From Ampelocalamus luodianensis (taxonomy: Eukaryota > Streptophyta > Magnoliopsida > Poales > Poaceae): DNA of 64,000 nucleotides. The notes below the pieces were generated by a model. The model saw nothing but the letters and a program-made list of their open reading frames with translations, did not search any database and had not been told where the DNA came from. Below, one piece after another: positions 53,687-64,000 of this stretch (the stretch's first letter is position 1; each line of letters begins with the position of its first letter). The position numbers and the translations under genes are program-made. Where the stretch lies: the NCBI GenBank assembly GCA_036346255.1, contig CM070636.1, positions 26,915,539-26,979,538 on the forward strand. Reading direction: 5' to 3'.

Positions 53687-54403
53687 TTCTAGGTTTACTC
53701 AGTGAGAATTTCTTTACCCGCAAAAAGATCAAACCCGCAAATACCAGTACCAAATTTTTTCCTTTCGGTTTCCTTAATAGCCGAAGGGCGAAGAGCTTTG
53801 TTCATGCGGTTTTGAGAAGAAAAAAAACAAACAAAAAGGGGCTGGCCGAAATTGGGAAGAGTAAACCTTAGTCCACAATTTCAGATTGTGTATTTAATCT
53901 ATTTGAGCAATCTTGTGCCCTAACATTGATATCTTTGCAATTGGCTAGCGTCTCTCATAGTACTTGGTGCAAAAACGAGCTAGTTTTCATCTCAATTTCA
54001 GTTTGTCTATCACTAGCTCATTCCTTTGTTTGCATTAAGTCACATTTATCTTTGTTTGTGCGTTCATACACTTCGCTTAAACCTTTTGGATCAGCACATA
54101 GGCAAAATACTCTAGCTTGGATCATTACTTAGCTTTACAATACCTTGAATATCAGATTGCATAGGATATACACATACCGTCCGAGCTCCACCTACACCGT
54201 TGTGTACTCCCTTGCTCTTGGTTACGCTCATACATTACCGGGTTAAGGTCGCTCGCTGTCACAACTGTCGATTTGCCGTCCTTGATTCACTTTGGAACGG
54301 TAAGCTTGTCTTGTTTTCAGGACAGTGAGTTGCGAGCGTAGTAGAGAGCGCTTTTGTTTTACTAACCTGATATAACCTCGTTTCTTGTTTGTGAGTTGTT
54401 GCC

Positions 54404-55020
54404 ATGTCGTCACGAGGAGGATCCACCTATTCGGAGGCACCTTCGTGGGCAGAGTACACTCGGTTGCGCGAGATCTTGCAAAACAACTTCAAGATGGTGA
54501 CAATGGCGTGCGCGATGAACTCGGGAAGTTCGATGATCGAACACCTCGGGAGGAGGTCAATTGATGAATATCATAAGGAGATGGAAACTATCATGATACA
54601 TGCGATGTCCGCGAGAATGAAGAATGCAGACCATGGCGAGATTTCTAGTCGGCATGAATCATCTTTGTCAAGCGCATTGTCAATCACCATCCCTATAATG
54701 ATATGATTGAGTTGCGCACCAAGCACGCTTGGCGAGCGAAGTGATTGAAGATGCACGGTTATTGCCGCTCACGCCCTTCACCCATCCCAGACAGCCATAT
54801 AACAACAAACACCAAACAAGAGCACTCGTGGAAGCAATTCGGCAATGCGCAGCCCGTAAGTAAGAAGTCGAGAGTACACCAGCACCGGTGCGTCGACCTG
54901 CGGCGCCCGCTGCTAGTGTGACCTCGTCTATGGGGTCAACAGGACGTTCACGTGACATCATTTGCCACAAGTGCAAGGGTGTTGGCCATTTTCAGAGGGA
55001 TCGCCAAATGTCGAAACTAT
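54404..55020 (+). pseudogene. Element B gag, internally deleted
   Basis: The start reads MSSRGGSTYSEAPSWAEYTR. After SSMIEHLG the sequence jumps to RRSIDEYHKEME, a block from the capsid end, so the capsid core PKFTLPIFSGG seen in A is deleted. A nucleocapsid knuckle CHKCKGVGHFQRD at about 54966-55004 keeps CxxC..H, but the last cysteine is lost to a deletion. Confidence 0.8.
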
Positions 55021-55224
55021 GCTTATCACCGAGGATGGCGGTTATGTTTCACTAGTGATGACGAGTCGCTCGATACGCAACCGCCTTGCACATCGATGAC
55101 ATAGAACAATGTGAGTGCGAGCCCGAGTTTCCTAACACCGAGCAAGATTCCATTGTTTGCACGCCCAAGGTGCTTAGTGTGATGCCATCGCCGTCACTCG
55201 AACAATGGTGCAATTTGTTTCGCA

Positions 55225-55690
55225 CTTGGGCGGCTTGATAAGGGTAAGGTCCGCAAAGTGATCATTGATGGCGGAAGTTGTCACAATTTGGCTAGCAAGG
55301 ATATGTGTCATAAGTTGGGTTTGAAGTACTTGCCGCATCCACGTCCTCATCATGTGCAATGGTTGAGCGACAAAGAGGAAGTGAAGGTGAACTATATGGT
55401 GCGAGTGACGTTTTCTATTGGGAAGTACACCGACACTGTGGACTGCGATGTTGTGCCTATGACGGTGTGTCACTTGCTCTTGGGACGGCCATGGCAATAT
55501 GACCGTTCTGCTGTTCATGATGGGCGTACAAATCGCTACACATTTCAATGGAATAATATGGATATCATCTTGAAGCCCTTACACCGCATGCATTGTGAAT
55601 TCTTCAATGCGAAAATTGAGATGCACGTTGAGACCGCCAAAGAGCGAGAGAAGAATTTAGTGATGTTAGCCACCAAATCGAAATGAGAGA
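55225..55690 (+). pseudogene. Element B protease region
   Basis: MIIDGGSCHNLASKDMCHKL contains the DGGS active site. SIGKYTDTVDCDVVPMTVCH and LLLGRPWQYDRS follow in an open frame of 142 codons (55258-55686). It is better kept than the copy in element A. Confidence 0.8.
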
Positions 55691-55719
55691 ATTCAGCGAA
55701 GATCCCAATTTGGTGCACT

Positions 55720-56470
55720 TTGTACTATTGTACAAAGACGCCTTGCTTTCGACTAACGACTTGTCTTCTCTTCCTAGTGGTGTTGCTTGTGTTTTGCGGG
55801 ACTTCACGACGTCTTTCCAAACGAGGTACCACCGGGCTACCACCAATTCGTGGGATAGAACATAAGATCGACTTGATTCCGGGAGCGTCATTGCCGAACC
55901 GACCACCGTCGCACCAATCCCGAGGAAACAAAGGAAATTCGAAACAAGTACAAGAGCTTCTCTCCAAAGGGTATGTACGTGAAAGCTTAAGCCCTTGTGC
56001 TGTTCCTGTTATTTTAGTTCCTAAGAAAGATGGTTCGTGGCGTATGTGCGTAGATTGTCGAGCGATTAATAATATCACAATTCGATATCGTCATCCTATA
56101 CCTCGCTTAGATGATATGCTAGACGAATTGAGTGGTGCTGTTATTTTCTCTAAGATAGATTTGCGCAATGGTTACCATCAAATTAGGATGCATGAAGGGG
56201 ATGAGTGGAAAACAGCATTTAAAACAAAATTTGGGTTGTATGAGTGGTTAGTCATGCCTTTTGGTTTAACTAATGCACCTAGTACATTCATGCGCTTAAT
56301 GAATCATGTTTTAAGGTATTTGATTGGTAAATTTGTGGTTGTGTACTTTGATGATATTCGATTCTGATCAGACTGAATCTGAACACATAGACCATCTTAG
56401 ACAAGTTCTACAAGTGTTGCGTGAGGCTAGGTTATTCGGTAACTTAGAGACGTGCACCTTTGCAAAGATC
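55720..56470 (+). pseudogene. Element B reverse transcriptase
   Basis: An open frame 55720-56367 holds VPVILVPKKDGSWRMCVDCR, RHPIPRLDDMLDELSGAVIF, SKIDLRNGYHQIRMHEGDEW, PFGLTNAPSTFMRLMNHVLR and the catalytic YFDD at 56344-56355. Directly after it a frameshift removes the ILIYSRTESEH block, which resumes in another frame. The five N-terminal reverse transcriptase motifs are otherwise intact. Confidence 0.9.
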
Positions 56471-56639
56471 GTGTCATCTTTTGGGCTATGTTGTTTCGCA
56501 CAGGAGTTGAAGTAGATGAGTCTAAAATTGAAGCGATTAAAATTGGCCAACTCCGTGAATGTAAGTCGATTAGGAGCTTTGATGGTCTCGCTGGTTTTAT
56601 CGGCGCTTTGAAGGATTTTAGCACCATAGCTGCCCTTTG

Positions 56640-57110
56640 AATGAACTTACTAAAAGGGTGTTGAATTTGTGTGGGGGTAGCGCAAGACAATGCTTTTGTG
56701 AACTTAAGAAACGCTTGATGAAGCACCGTTGCTTGTTTTACTGATTTCACTAAAAATTTTGAAATTGAGTGTGATGCTAGTGGATTGGGTATTGGCGGTG
56801 TTTTAATGCAAGAGGGTAGACCGGTAGCTTATTTTAGTGAGAAACTAAATGGTGCTCAATTGAATTATCCGGTCTATGACAAAGAGCTTTATGCTTTAGT
56901 GCGTCGCGTTAGAAACTTGGCAACACTATTTATGGCCTAAAGAGTTTATTATTCATTCTGATCATGAGGCATTAAAGTATTTAAAGGGCAAAGCAAACTG
57001 AACCGTAGACATGCCAAATGGGTCGAATTCATTGAGTCGTTTCCTTACATTGTAAAATATAAGAAGGAAAGGAAAATGTAGTAGCTGATGCTCTCTCTAG
57101 GAAAAGTGTG
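56640..57110 (+). pseudogene. Element B RNase H
   Basis: FEIECDASGLGIGGVLMQEG (56758 on) has the first catalytic aspartate. RPVAYFSEKLNGAQLNYPVY, DKELYALVR, IIHSDHEALKYL and a frame-broken NVVADALSRK near 57090 complete the domain. One internal stop lies near 56937. Confidence 0.85.
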
Positions 57111-57259
57111 CTTTTAACTCAATTAGGAGTGCAAGTTCTGGTTTAGAGAGTTTGCGTGATTTCTATGCTCATGACCATGATTTTTCCGTTCCTTATGCAC
57201 ATTGCAAAGAGGGAAAGGTGGGATAAATTTCACATCCATGATGGGTTTTGTTTCGCAAT

Positions 57260-58380
57260 AACAAATTATGCGTTCTGCACTCCTCCGTGCGTTTGCTATT
57301 CTGCAGGAATCACATGCAGGTGGGTTGATGGGACATTTTGGACGTGAGAAGACGTTATCTATGCCGAGCGATCACTTTTATTGGCCTAAGATGAGGCGAG
57401 ATGTAGAGAGGTATGTGCAACGATGCATTACTTGCCACAAAGCGAAATCAAAATTGAATCCACACGGTTTGTATACCCTCTACCTGCTCCCAATGCACCA
57501 TGGGAGGATATTAGTATGGATTTTGTTTTAGGATTACCTAGAACTAAGAGGGCGAGTGATTCTGTTTTTGTCGTTGTGGATCGTTTTCAAAGATGGCACA
57601 CTTTATTCCGTGCCACAAGAGCGACGATGCGTCGCATATTGCTAACTTGTTTTTCGGGAGATCGTGAGGCTACATGGCGTGCCACGCACTATTGTGTCGA
57701 TCGTGACGTGAAGTTCATGAGCTACTTTTGGAAGACACTTTGGGGTAAACGGGGACGGTTGTTATTCAAAGACGACTTGTCATCCCCAAACCGATGGTCA
57801 AGCGGAGGTGGTGAACCGCACACTTTCGATGCTACTTCGGACCATGATCAAGAAGAATCTGCGAGTGGGAGGATTGTTTGCCGCACGTGGAATTCGCTTA
57901 TAATCGGGCCGCACTCCACTCTGCAGCTTGTGTCCTTTGAGGTGGTGTATGGTTTCAAACCCTTTACGCCGCTTGATTTGCTGCCACTTCAAGTCAACAC
58001 CGTGTTCATATGGAGGCATCCAAGCGAAATGAGTATGTGAAGAAATTGCATCACAAAACAAAAGAGGAGATAGAGCGCAAGGTCAAGTCCTATGCTGAGA
58101 AGGCGAATAAGAAACGAAAGAAGATGATTTTTCAACCAGGTGATTTGGTTTGGGTGCACTACCGCAAGGATCGTTTTCCAGAACGCCGCAAGTCTAAATT
58201 GCTGCCACGAGGTGATGGACCTTTCAAGGTGCTTGAGAAGATCAACGACAATGCCTACAAGATAGAGCTTTCCGGCGATGACTATGGCGTGAGCTCTACT
58301 TTCAATGTTGCTGATTTATCACCTTTCTTTGGTGGTGATGATCTAGCGTCGAGGACGACGCCTTTTCAAGAGGGGGAGGA
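57260..58380 (+). pseudogene. Element B integrase with C-terminal tail
   Basis: The H2C2 zinc finger reads HAGGLMGHFGREKT..YWP..RYVQRCITCHKAKSK (57310-57450). The core DDE domain starts WEDISMDFVLGLPRTKRASD and VFVVVDRFQRW; later core parts are broken by short deletions. The C-terminal domain is open from 58010: EYVKKLHHKTKEEIERKVKS, FQPGDLVWVHYRKDRFPERR, SKLLPRGDGPFKVLEKINDN, YKIELSGDDYGVSSTFNVAD and SRTTPFQEGEDDEG. The last frame does not stop at the LTR but continues to 58753 within it. No chromodomain is evident. Confidence 0.88.
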
Positions 58381-59302
58381 TGATGAGGGCATCCCTAACA
58401 CTTATACATCTTTCCCTATTGGTGGTCATACACATACTGAGGTGGAGACCATACATGACGCTACAAATAATTCAAGTACAGAAGTGCATATTGGTCCACT
58501 GACGAGAGCAAGAGCTAAACTTCTAAATCAACAGGTGCTTTTGTTTCTTAATGAATCTTCTATTGTCATTGATGAGAATTCGGTATTACCTCATGCAAAT
58601 GTTTTGTGCATTCTTAGGTTTGAATATTGTGAAGCCTTTGGAGGAGAGGGAGGCCGGGAACAAATTCATGGAGAAGAAACACATGTGGCCAACAATGGTT
58701 ACATTGGCATCAAAAGAAGCTTCAAGTGTATCGAACAAATTCGCATAAGCTAAGAGAAGGAAAGCTCACAATACAAGGGGAACCGAGAGGAGACTAGTTT
58801 AAATTTCCAAATTAAAGTAGGACGTTTTTTTGAATCGGATTCTGTTCACGTAAACGATAATGGACTCGGATTCTGTAGCAACGAATGAGTGTCGGACTCG
58901 GATTACTGTAGCACTCGGTTACTGTTCATCCGAGTTTTGTGCTTGCGTGGAGGCTATATAAACCCCATGGCGCACCATAGAGGTAGACCAGTTTATGCAT
59001 AAGATTGAAACATAGCTATTGCTTGTTCTTTCGACACCGAGTTCATGCGAGGACTTTGAGAGAGAATTAGGCGATCCATTTGTTTTGTTCGCAATCCAAG
59101 GTCAAGCCGTCGTTTCATTGGGAATTGGGACTTGGCGTTAAATCGTTCGTGGTCTCGCGACGAACAACTACCCGGTGTGTTTTGGGCGTATTCAAGAGTT
59201 GAGGTTCGTGCATTGGCGCGAGTGTTCAGCTAGCGACATCGTCTACTTCGCATCAACTATCCACGGTTCCTCACTGAGAAGATCGGGCCTCCCCCCGTAT
59301 CA
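58381..59302 (+). mobile_element. Element B 3' LTR, encodes pol C-terminus
   Basis: 922 bases ending CCCCCCGTATCA. The integrase frame runs on into its first 373 bases: NTYTSFPIGGHTHTEVETIH, VHIGPLTRARAKLLNQQVLL, FLNESSIVIDEN, NGYIGIKRSFKCIEQIRIS and stop at 58751-58753. A TATA box (GCTATATAAACC) lies near 58955. Confidence 0.9.
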
Positions 59303-59307
59303 TGTTG

Positions 59308-59629
59308 GAGGAAGAAGAAGGTGGGGGAAGGAGACCATCTTCGCGGGGAGGGTTTGCTAGTGAGTTCTCATCGTGCCCAGCAATCGGCTCATCAAGGGTA
59401 ATCCCTGTTTTCCCCCGATTAGATGCATCTTTTGTTGTTGCAGCAGTATCGGTAATTAGGCCTGTTCAGGACAGTTCGCATTAGAACGTCGTTTTGTTAT
59501 AGATACGAGCAGAATCAGCTCTGGTCGTCTCCTAGAGTATTGTAGAGGACGTCGTTAGCGTTCGATGAAGTATTAGATCGCAAAATTTGGACCTCTGTAG
59601 CAGAAGTTATGAATTATTTGGTGGGACAG
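59308..59629 (+). mobile_element. Host LTR of the nest, part 2
   Basis: It continues the LTR begun at 52334: GGAGGAAGAAGAAGGTGGGG corresponds to GGAGGAAGAAGGAGGTAAGG at 24541, and CATCAAGGGTAATCC to the CTACAAGGGTAACG donor-like site. It is interrupted again at 59630 by an inverted LTR. Confidence 0.8.
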
Positions 59630-60685
59630 TGATACGGGGGAGGCCCGATCTTCTCAGTTAGGAACCGTGGATAGTTGATGTGAAGTAGACGATGTCGTTA
59701 GCTGAACACTTGCGCCAATGCACGAACCCTCAACTCTTCAGAAAATGCCCAAAACACACCGGATAATTGTTCGTCGCGAGACCACGAACGACGAACGCCA
59801 AGTCCCCAATTCCCAATGGAATGACGGCTTGACCCTGAAATGCAGAACAAAACAATGGATCGTCTAGTCCTCTCTCAAAGTCCTCGCATGAACTCTGGTG
59901 TCGAAAGAACAAGCAATAGCTATGTTTCAATCTTATGCCTAAACTGGTCTAATGGATACAAGAGAGGGGCAAGGGTACTTAAGGCGCCCTCCATGACTCA
60001 CGCACGGCCTAGGGCCGGCTACACATGCCGAATCAAACTCCAATTCGGCTACGACCCAAAAACACACAAAAAGGAAAACCTAACTTAAATCCATCACAAT
60101 TTTTCGGCCATAGCGGCGCGACCGTACATCTTCTGAAGCTAGGGCCAAAACCATTGTGTGGGCCTTGGAATAAGCTTTCAAACAAGTCCAAGATCACCCT
60201 AATCGGACTCCATATGCAAAAGTTATGGCTTTTTTATTACAGCCCTATTGGGCTGTCCCGAACCGAATCTAAATTGAATTCTGAGTTGATTCTGAGATGA
60301 ATTTCGGTTGGACTTGTGGAAGATCCGAATTGGGCTTGAATTCCTAGGCTTTTCTCTCCTTGGTTGACCCACGTGCGCTTCTCCTCCATTGCTTTGGCTC
60401 CGGCCTCCCTCTCCTCCCTCTCGGTTCCAAAGGCTTCACAATCTTCAAACCTGAGAATGCGCAAAACATTTGCATGAGGTAGTACCCAATTCTCATTAGT
60501 GACAATAGAAGATTCATTAAGGAACAAAAGCACTTGTTGATTTAGAAGTTTAGCTCCCGCTCTAGTCAGTAGACCAACATGCACTTCTACTTGTATTACT
60601 TGTAGCTTTACTTATGGCGTCCATCTCAGTATGTGCATCACCACCAATAAGAGAAGATGTATAAGTGTTAGGGATGCCCTCATCA
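59630..60685 (-). mobile_element. Inverted solo LTR, third subfamily of the TGATGAGG Gypsy family
   Basis: On the minus strand it runs from TGATGAGGGCATCCC (60685) to CCCCCGTATCA (59630). It is 1056 bases, about 140 longer than B's LTRs, because a segment at about 59950-60240 differs. Flanks are GACAG (59625-59629) and GACTG (60686-60690), one mismatch, consistent with an aged target duplication. It lacks an internal region. Confidence 0.85.
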
Positions 60686-60988
60686 GACTGTTCTGCGAAT
60701 CTGTCGGTAATTTGACGGGTTTTAGTAATCTGTCTTGTGCGATCTGTTAAAGGGAAAATTTGAGGATCTCAGTATAACAAAAGTTGTAGGTAATTGTCGT
60801 AGCTTTCAGGGAAGGTCAAGAACGCAAAGTTTGGACAAACGAGCTAAAAGTTATGGTAGTTTTAGTGTACTGTCCAGAGTACCTGACGTGAAAATGATGT
60901 TCTGTTGATTGGCTTAATAGGGGTAGTACATGGTTGAATCAGGAAGGCTCACCAACTAGGTTTAGTTGAGGAATTTGATAACCTTTCA
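60686..60988 (+). mobile_element. Host LTR of the nest, part 3 (truncated)
   Basis: It continues the same LTR (GAGGATCTCAGTATAACAAAAG, AAGAACGCAAAGTTTGGAC, TTATGGTAGTTTTAGTGTAC, all with counterparts at 24950-25050). Similarity stops near 60988, before the hairpin array region, so the 3' half was lost. Confidence 0.75.
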
Positions 60989-63507
60989 ATGTGGTGGTAC
61001 GGTAAGGCATAGCAAAAAGCGGCTTAAAGACCGGTCCTCAATTGACTTGGGCATCTTTCAACAAACCCTGGGCCTTAATCTTAACCAGATTAAACCCGTG
61101 CATAAACCTGCACCCACCATTCAACCAATTCGCCCAAGTCCAAACCCATTTTTGATTTTATTTAGAGTAAAACCCTCTTTATAAATCTTCTGTGGTAAAA
61201 CAATACCATAGTGTCAAATTTAAACCAAGTTTGTAAAAGATTTGGCTAAACCTTCCCAAATTCATAAGTGTGGTCTAGGCATGGCTAAGCATATGACTAA
61301 TTTGTAATCATTCTGTCTAATGGTGACAAGGTAATCATACACAACAATCAAATTGGCCATACAATGAATATTAGAATAACTATGTATAAAAACAGGGTAT
61401 TGAAATAATTGTATAAACATATGCATGCATTACATAATTTAAAAACTAAAAATACTTTAAAGTAATGGGATCAACATGATCAATGGTATAACTTGCCTTC
61501 TTTGACGTCTTGAAAATCTAAGTCCTCGGGATGGTCAAACTCTCCGGAGTCGTCGAAGTCTATAGTGAAAATACGACAAATTCAATTCAAATTCAAATGA
61601 ATTCAAAAAGGATAGCTCAAATTAACTCCAAATTGAAATATTTTGGTTTAGTTAGCTAGATTATAATTTTATACAAATTTTGCAACTTGAATCACCCAAA
61701 TCGGAGTTCAGATGCAAAAGATATGAATTTTTGAAGTTTAAATCTATTAAAAACCTAAATCTGAAATTTAATAGAATTTCTTGATTTATTTTTCTAAAGG
61801 AAAATCTAATTATTGCGCAAGGATGACATCAGCCTTCAGCTTTTCGGAATTTACAGAAATAAAACAATTTATGACGTGGGGGCCCATGTATCATAGACAT
61901 GGTCCATGTGAACTAATTCTATGGGTTTTTGGTTCTGGAGTCTTGACGTGGCGCCACGTAGGCAGCCACGTAGGTTTCTACGCTGAGGTGGCGCTGATGT
62001 GGCGCACACGTGGCACTGCCACGTCGGCAAAAGGCGGTGAGGCTCTCGGCCCTATGGTCGCCGGCGTTCTACGCCGCGGCGAGGGGCGAGGATGGTACCA
62101 AAAGAGAGGGGGACATGGGGATCCTGATGCGCGCTACCTTGCAGTGGAGAAGCGTGGCGATTTGGTCGTCGGCGGCGAGGTTTGGCGGCGGCGTCTATAT
62201 GGTTCCAGTGAAGTAGGCGCTCCGAGGGTCCTCCGGTGAAGCGAGTGGGCGCACCGGCTTCGCGGCGACATGATGATGACGAAGGTGTGGGCGACGGGGG
62301 CGGCAAAGGCTTGACAGCGGCGAACTCTGCGGTTGAAGCTTTTTCGGGCTCCGAGCTTCAACTCCAAAATTCCGGCGAACGGGAGCGTTTGAGGGGGAAT
62401 GAGTGGTGGCGCTGAGATGAGGAGGCTAGGGCGCACCCGGGGTGTCCTTTTATAGGAGCCAGGGGGCTCGCAGGCGGCGTGGAGGAGGTGGGGGTCATGG
62501 CGGCCGTTGCGGCGAATATGGGCGAAACCGTCGCGGAGAAGAAGGGAGAACGTGGGGGAAATGCGGTGGAGGTAGACGTGGTCGTATGCACGTACGCGTG
62601 AGGATCGGGGAGGTTGAAATCAGGCCATTTGTGAAGCTTTTAAGTCCCCAAAAATGGCAGCCTTGGCTTGACCTCGCGGAGACGAAGACAACAGGGACGA
62701 CGACACTGTAGCAGGGGCCCACATGGCAGCGACATAAAAGAAAAGGGAAAGGAAAACAAAAGAAATATAGGTGGTTGGATTGTGACCGTTAGATTTAAAT
62801 CGTATGGTCCCCAAAGATGGTGCTGATCTGAGAGTGCGTTGAATCTAGGGCGTTGGATGTAAATCGGACGGTCCGCAATGTTTAGAAACGTTCGGAGTTA
62901 AGTTATGAAACGAAGGGTGTCACGTGGGCCGTTGGATTTAGATCGTAGGGCTCACTTTGATTGGGATGTTCGGACCTCCCGAAGGCTCAAAGGATCGTAA
63001 CCGTTCATTTTAGATCTAACAGCTCACGATGAGGTAGATGATTGGACCTCCGAAGGTTATGCGAGATCTGACCGTTGGTTTAAAATCCAACGGTTGATGG
63101 ACTCCGAGGTGGCTTTTAACGCGTGAGTGTGTGAGAGGCTGACAGGTGGGGTCAAGGTGAGGGTGGCTGACACGCGGGCCCCGCGTGTCAGTGAGGGAGA
63201 GAGAGAGCGTGCGTGGGAGCGGGCCATGCGGGCCACGTGCGCGGGAAAGGTTTGCGTTGGGTTTTGGGGTTCGGCCCAAATCGATTTTAAGTTTTAAAAT
63301 AGTTTAACAATTAAACAATTCCTGTTAATTCATTTAAGCTTTAGAAAATAGCAAATAAATTCCAAAAATTATGGAAAAATTCACAGAAATTTTGCAAATA
63401 AATTTGTTTTGGCTTTAAAATATTTATAAAAAGCTTTTAAAATCCCAAAATTCCACAAAAATAAATAAATTTTACTTTTTGTTGAAATTTGAAATTTGGG
63501 CTGTTAC
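60989..63507 (-). mobile_element. Gypsy-type LTR on the minus strand
   Basis: On the minus strand it starts TGTAACAGCCCAAATTTC at 63507 and continues through AT-rich sequence, a repeat region of CCGTTGGATTTAAATC motifs, a GC-rich block with overlapping open frames (62000-62720), and a downstream AT-rich part. The end is not sharply defined near 60989. This is the same broad type as the LTR at 1-552. The open frames in the GC block occur on both strands and are not convincing genes. Confidence 0.5.
62770..63110. repeat. Degenerate CCGTTGGATTTAAATC repeats
   Basis: GACCGTTAGATTTAAATCGT, GGCGTTGGATGTAAATCGGA, GGCCGTTGGATTTAGATCGT, AACCGTTCATTTTAGATCTA and GACCGTTGGTTTAAAATCCA recur every 60-75 bases, each followed by ACGG or similar. 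It is a decayed tandem array in the LTR's upstream part (minus orientation). Confidence 0.75.
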
Positions 63508-64000
63508 AACTCTCCTCGCCCCTTTTCCCCTCTGTCTCCAGCCATCTCCCTCCTCTGACGCCCTCCTGTACAGGGCCACCACTCCCTCCCTCTTCCTCCC
63601 TCCCCGCCCTCTCGAGCTCCCTCCCCGGCCGTTGCTTCGACGCCTCCTCTCCCGTTCGCCCCCTCTAATTTTTCGCTCCGTCGCCCCTCTCCGCCAGCGC
63701 ATCCACTCCATACCTCTTATTCTCCCGCCTCCTCCTCTCCTTTTGCTCTCTGCTGAGCCTCTCCGCTGACGCCGCCACTCCCTCCCTCTTCCTTCCCCAC
63801 CGCGCCCTTGATCTCCCTTCTCGGCCGCCGCCACGGCGAGTCTAGTGTCCTCTTCGCCACCTCTGTGCCACGTGCCTCCCTCGCGAACCCCAGTTCCCCT
63901 CCCTCTCCCTCCTCAAAGCTGTCGCCCTCGCGCGGTCGCCGGTTGTCCTAGCCCTCCACCTTGCAGCGGCAGTATCCCCGGCGTCCAACGGCGTGGTAGG
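63508..64000. other. CT-rich terminal stretch, unassigned
   Basis: Strongly C/T-rich with a partial direct duplication (CCACTCCCTCCCTCTTCCT near 63569 and CACTCCCTCCCTCTTCCTT near 63775). Overlapping open frames on both strands give proline/leucine/arginine-rich products, as expected from composition. It resembles the CT-rich leader of the LTRs or of a gene beginning to the right, but no start or motif supports either. Confidence 0.35.

Larger units (their letters stand above)
52760..59302 (+). mobile_element. Element B: full-length Gypsy element with gag-pro-pol
   Basis: A 6543-bp element: 5' LTR 52760-53674, primer site 53677-53686, gag from 54404, protease, reverse transcriptase, RNase H, integrase, polypurine tract AAGAGGGGGAGGA before 58381, 3' LTR 58381-59302. 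Identical TGTTG pentamers flank it (52755-52759, 59303-59307). Domain order with integrase after RNase H is that of Ty3/gypsy. Many short deletions break the frames, so it is presently inactive. It is the best guide to the domain order of A, C and E. Confidence 0.93.

Noticed and set aside
62010..62711. Several 70-150-codon frames in the GC-rich block
   Set aside because: They lie inside a probable LTR, overlap on both strands and show no domain.

Overview
The window is plant nuclear DNA, almost certainly from a grass and with an Oryza-like flavour. The reasons are the intron structure and promoter of its one intact gene (cytosolic ribosomal protein S20), the Stowaway and Mutator-type MITEs, and the dense nests of Ty3/gypsy and Ty1/copia elements. 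The species call is inference. No bacterial, organellar or viral genome is seen, and I found no CRISPR array, rRNA or convincing tRNA gene.

Layout. 1-3332: the edge of a minus-strand Gypsy LTR, then the 3' end of a chromodomain-type Gypsy element with a complete 3' LTR (989-3332). 3333-7167: two degraded Copia polyproteins joined end to end; the first is cut by the Gypsy LTR and the second carries a 5'-truncated LINE. 7168-9800: a possible orphan terminal exon and a Mutator-type MITE with a perfect 9-bp target duplication. 9831-12620: the RPS20 gene (three coding exons, promoter with TGGGCY sites, TATA box and telo-box, a Stowaway MITE in intron 2). 12700-16300: MITE and low-information intergenic DNA. 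16300-19750: two host-gene pseudogenes side by side, a SAL1/HAL2-like bisphosphate nucleotidase and a UDP-glucuronate 4-epimerase fragment. 19824-21628: a Copia-type solo LTR with target duplication CTAAT.

21920-32883: a minus-strand hAT-transposase-like (ZMYM1-like, DUF4371) gene relic. It is split by an 8.6-kb LTR retrotransposon (24113-32730, target duplication ACACC) that has near-identical LTRs but no recognisable gag-pol. 32884-48663: a cluster of a second Gypsy family (LTR begins TGATGAGG, ends CGTATCA). It holds a truncated autonomous-type copy (A), a pol-less copy carrying an intact 343-codon ORF (C), an inverted LTR piece and a divergent relative (E) that itself carries an inverted LTR of the hairpin family. 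48664-52333: Gypsy LTR debris. 52334-60988: a three-layer nest in which a full-length copy of the second family (B, 52760-59302, target duplication TGTTG) and an inverted solo LTR sit inside one older LTR. 60989-64000: a minus-strand Gypsy LTR and a CT-rich tail.

Most interesting signals: (1) the LTRs of the TGTAATACC family contain a tandem array of about seven short perfect hairpins whose stems change by compensatory substitutions between copies; (2) the 343-codon ORF that replaces pol in element C has a decayed homologue in element E; (3) the LTR of the second family carries the C-terminus of pol and a 26-bp palindrome centred on CACGTG. Apart from RPS20, no gene here looks functional.
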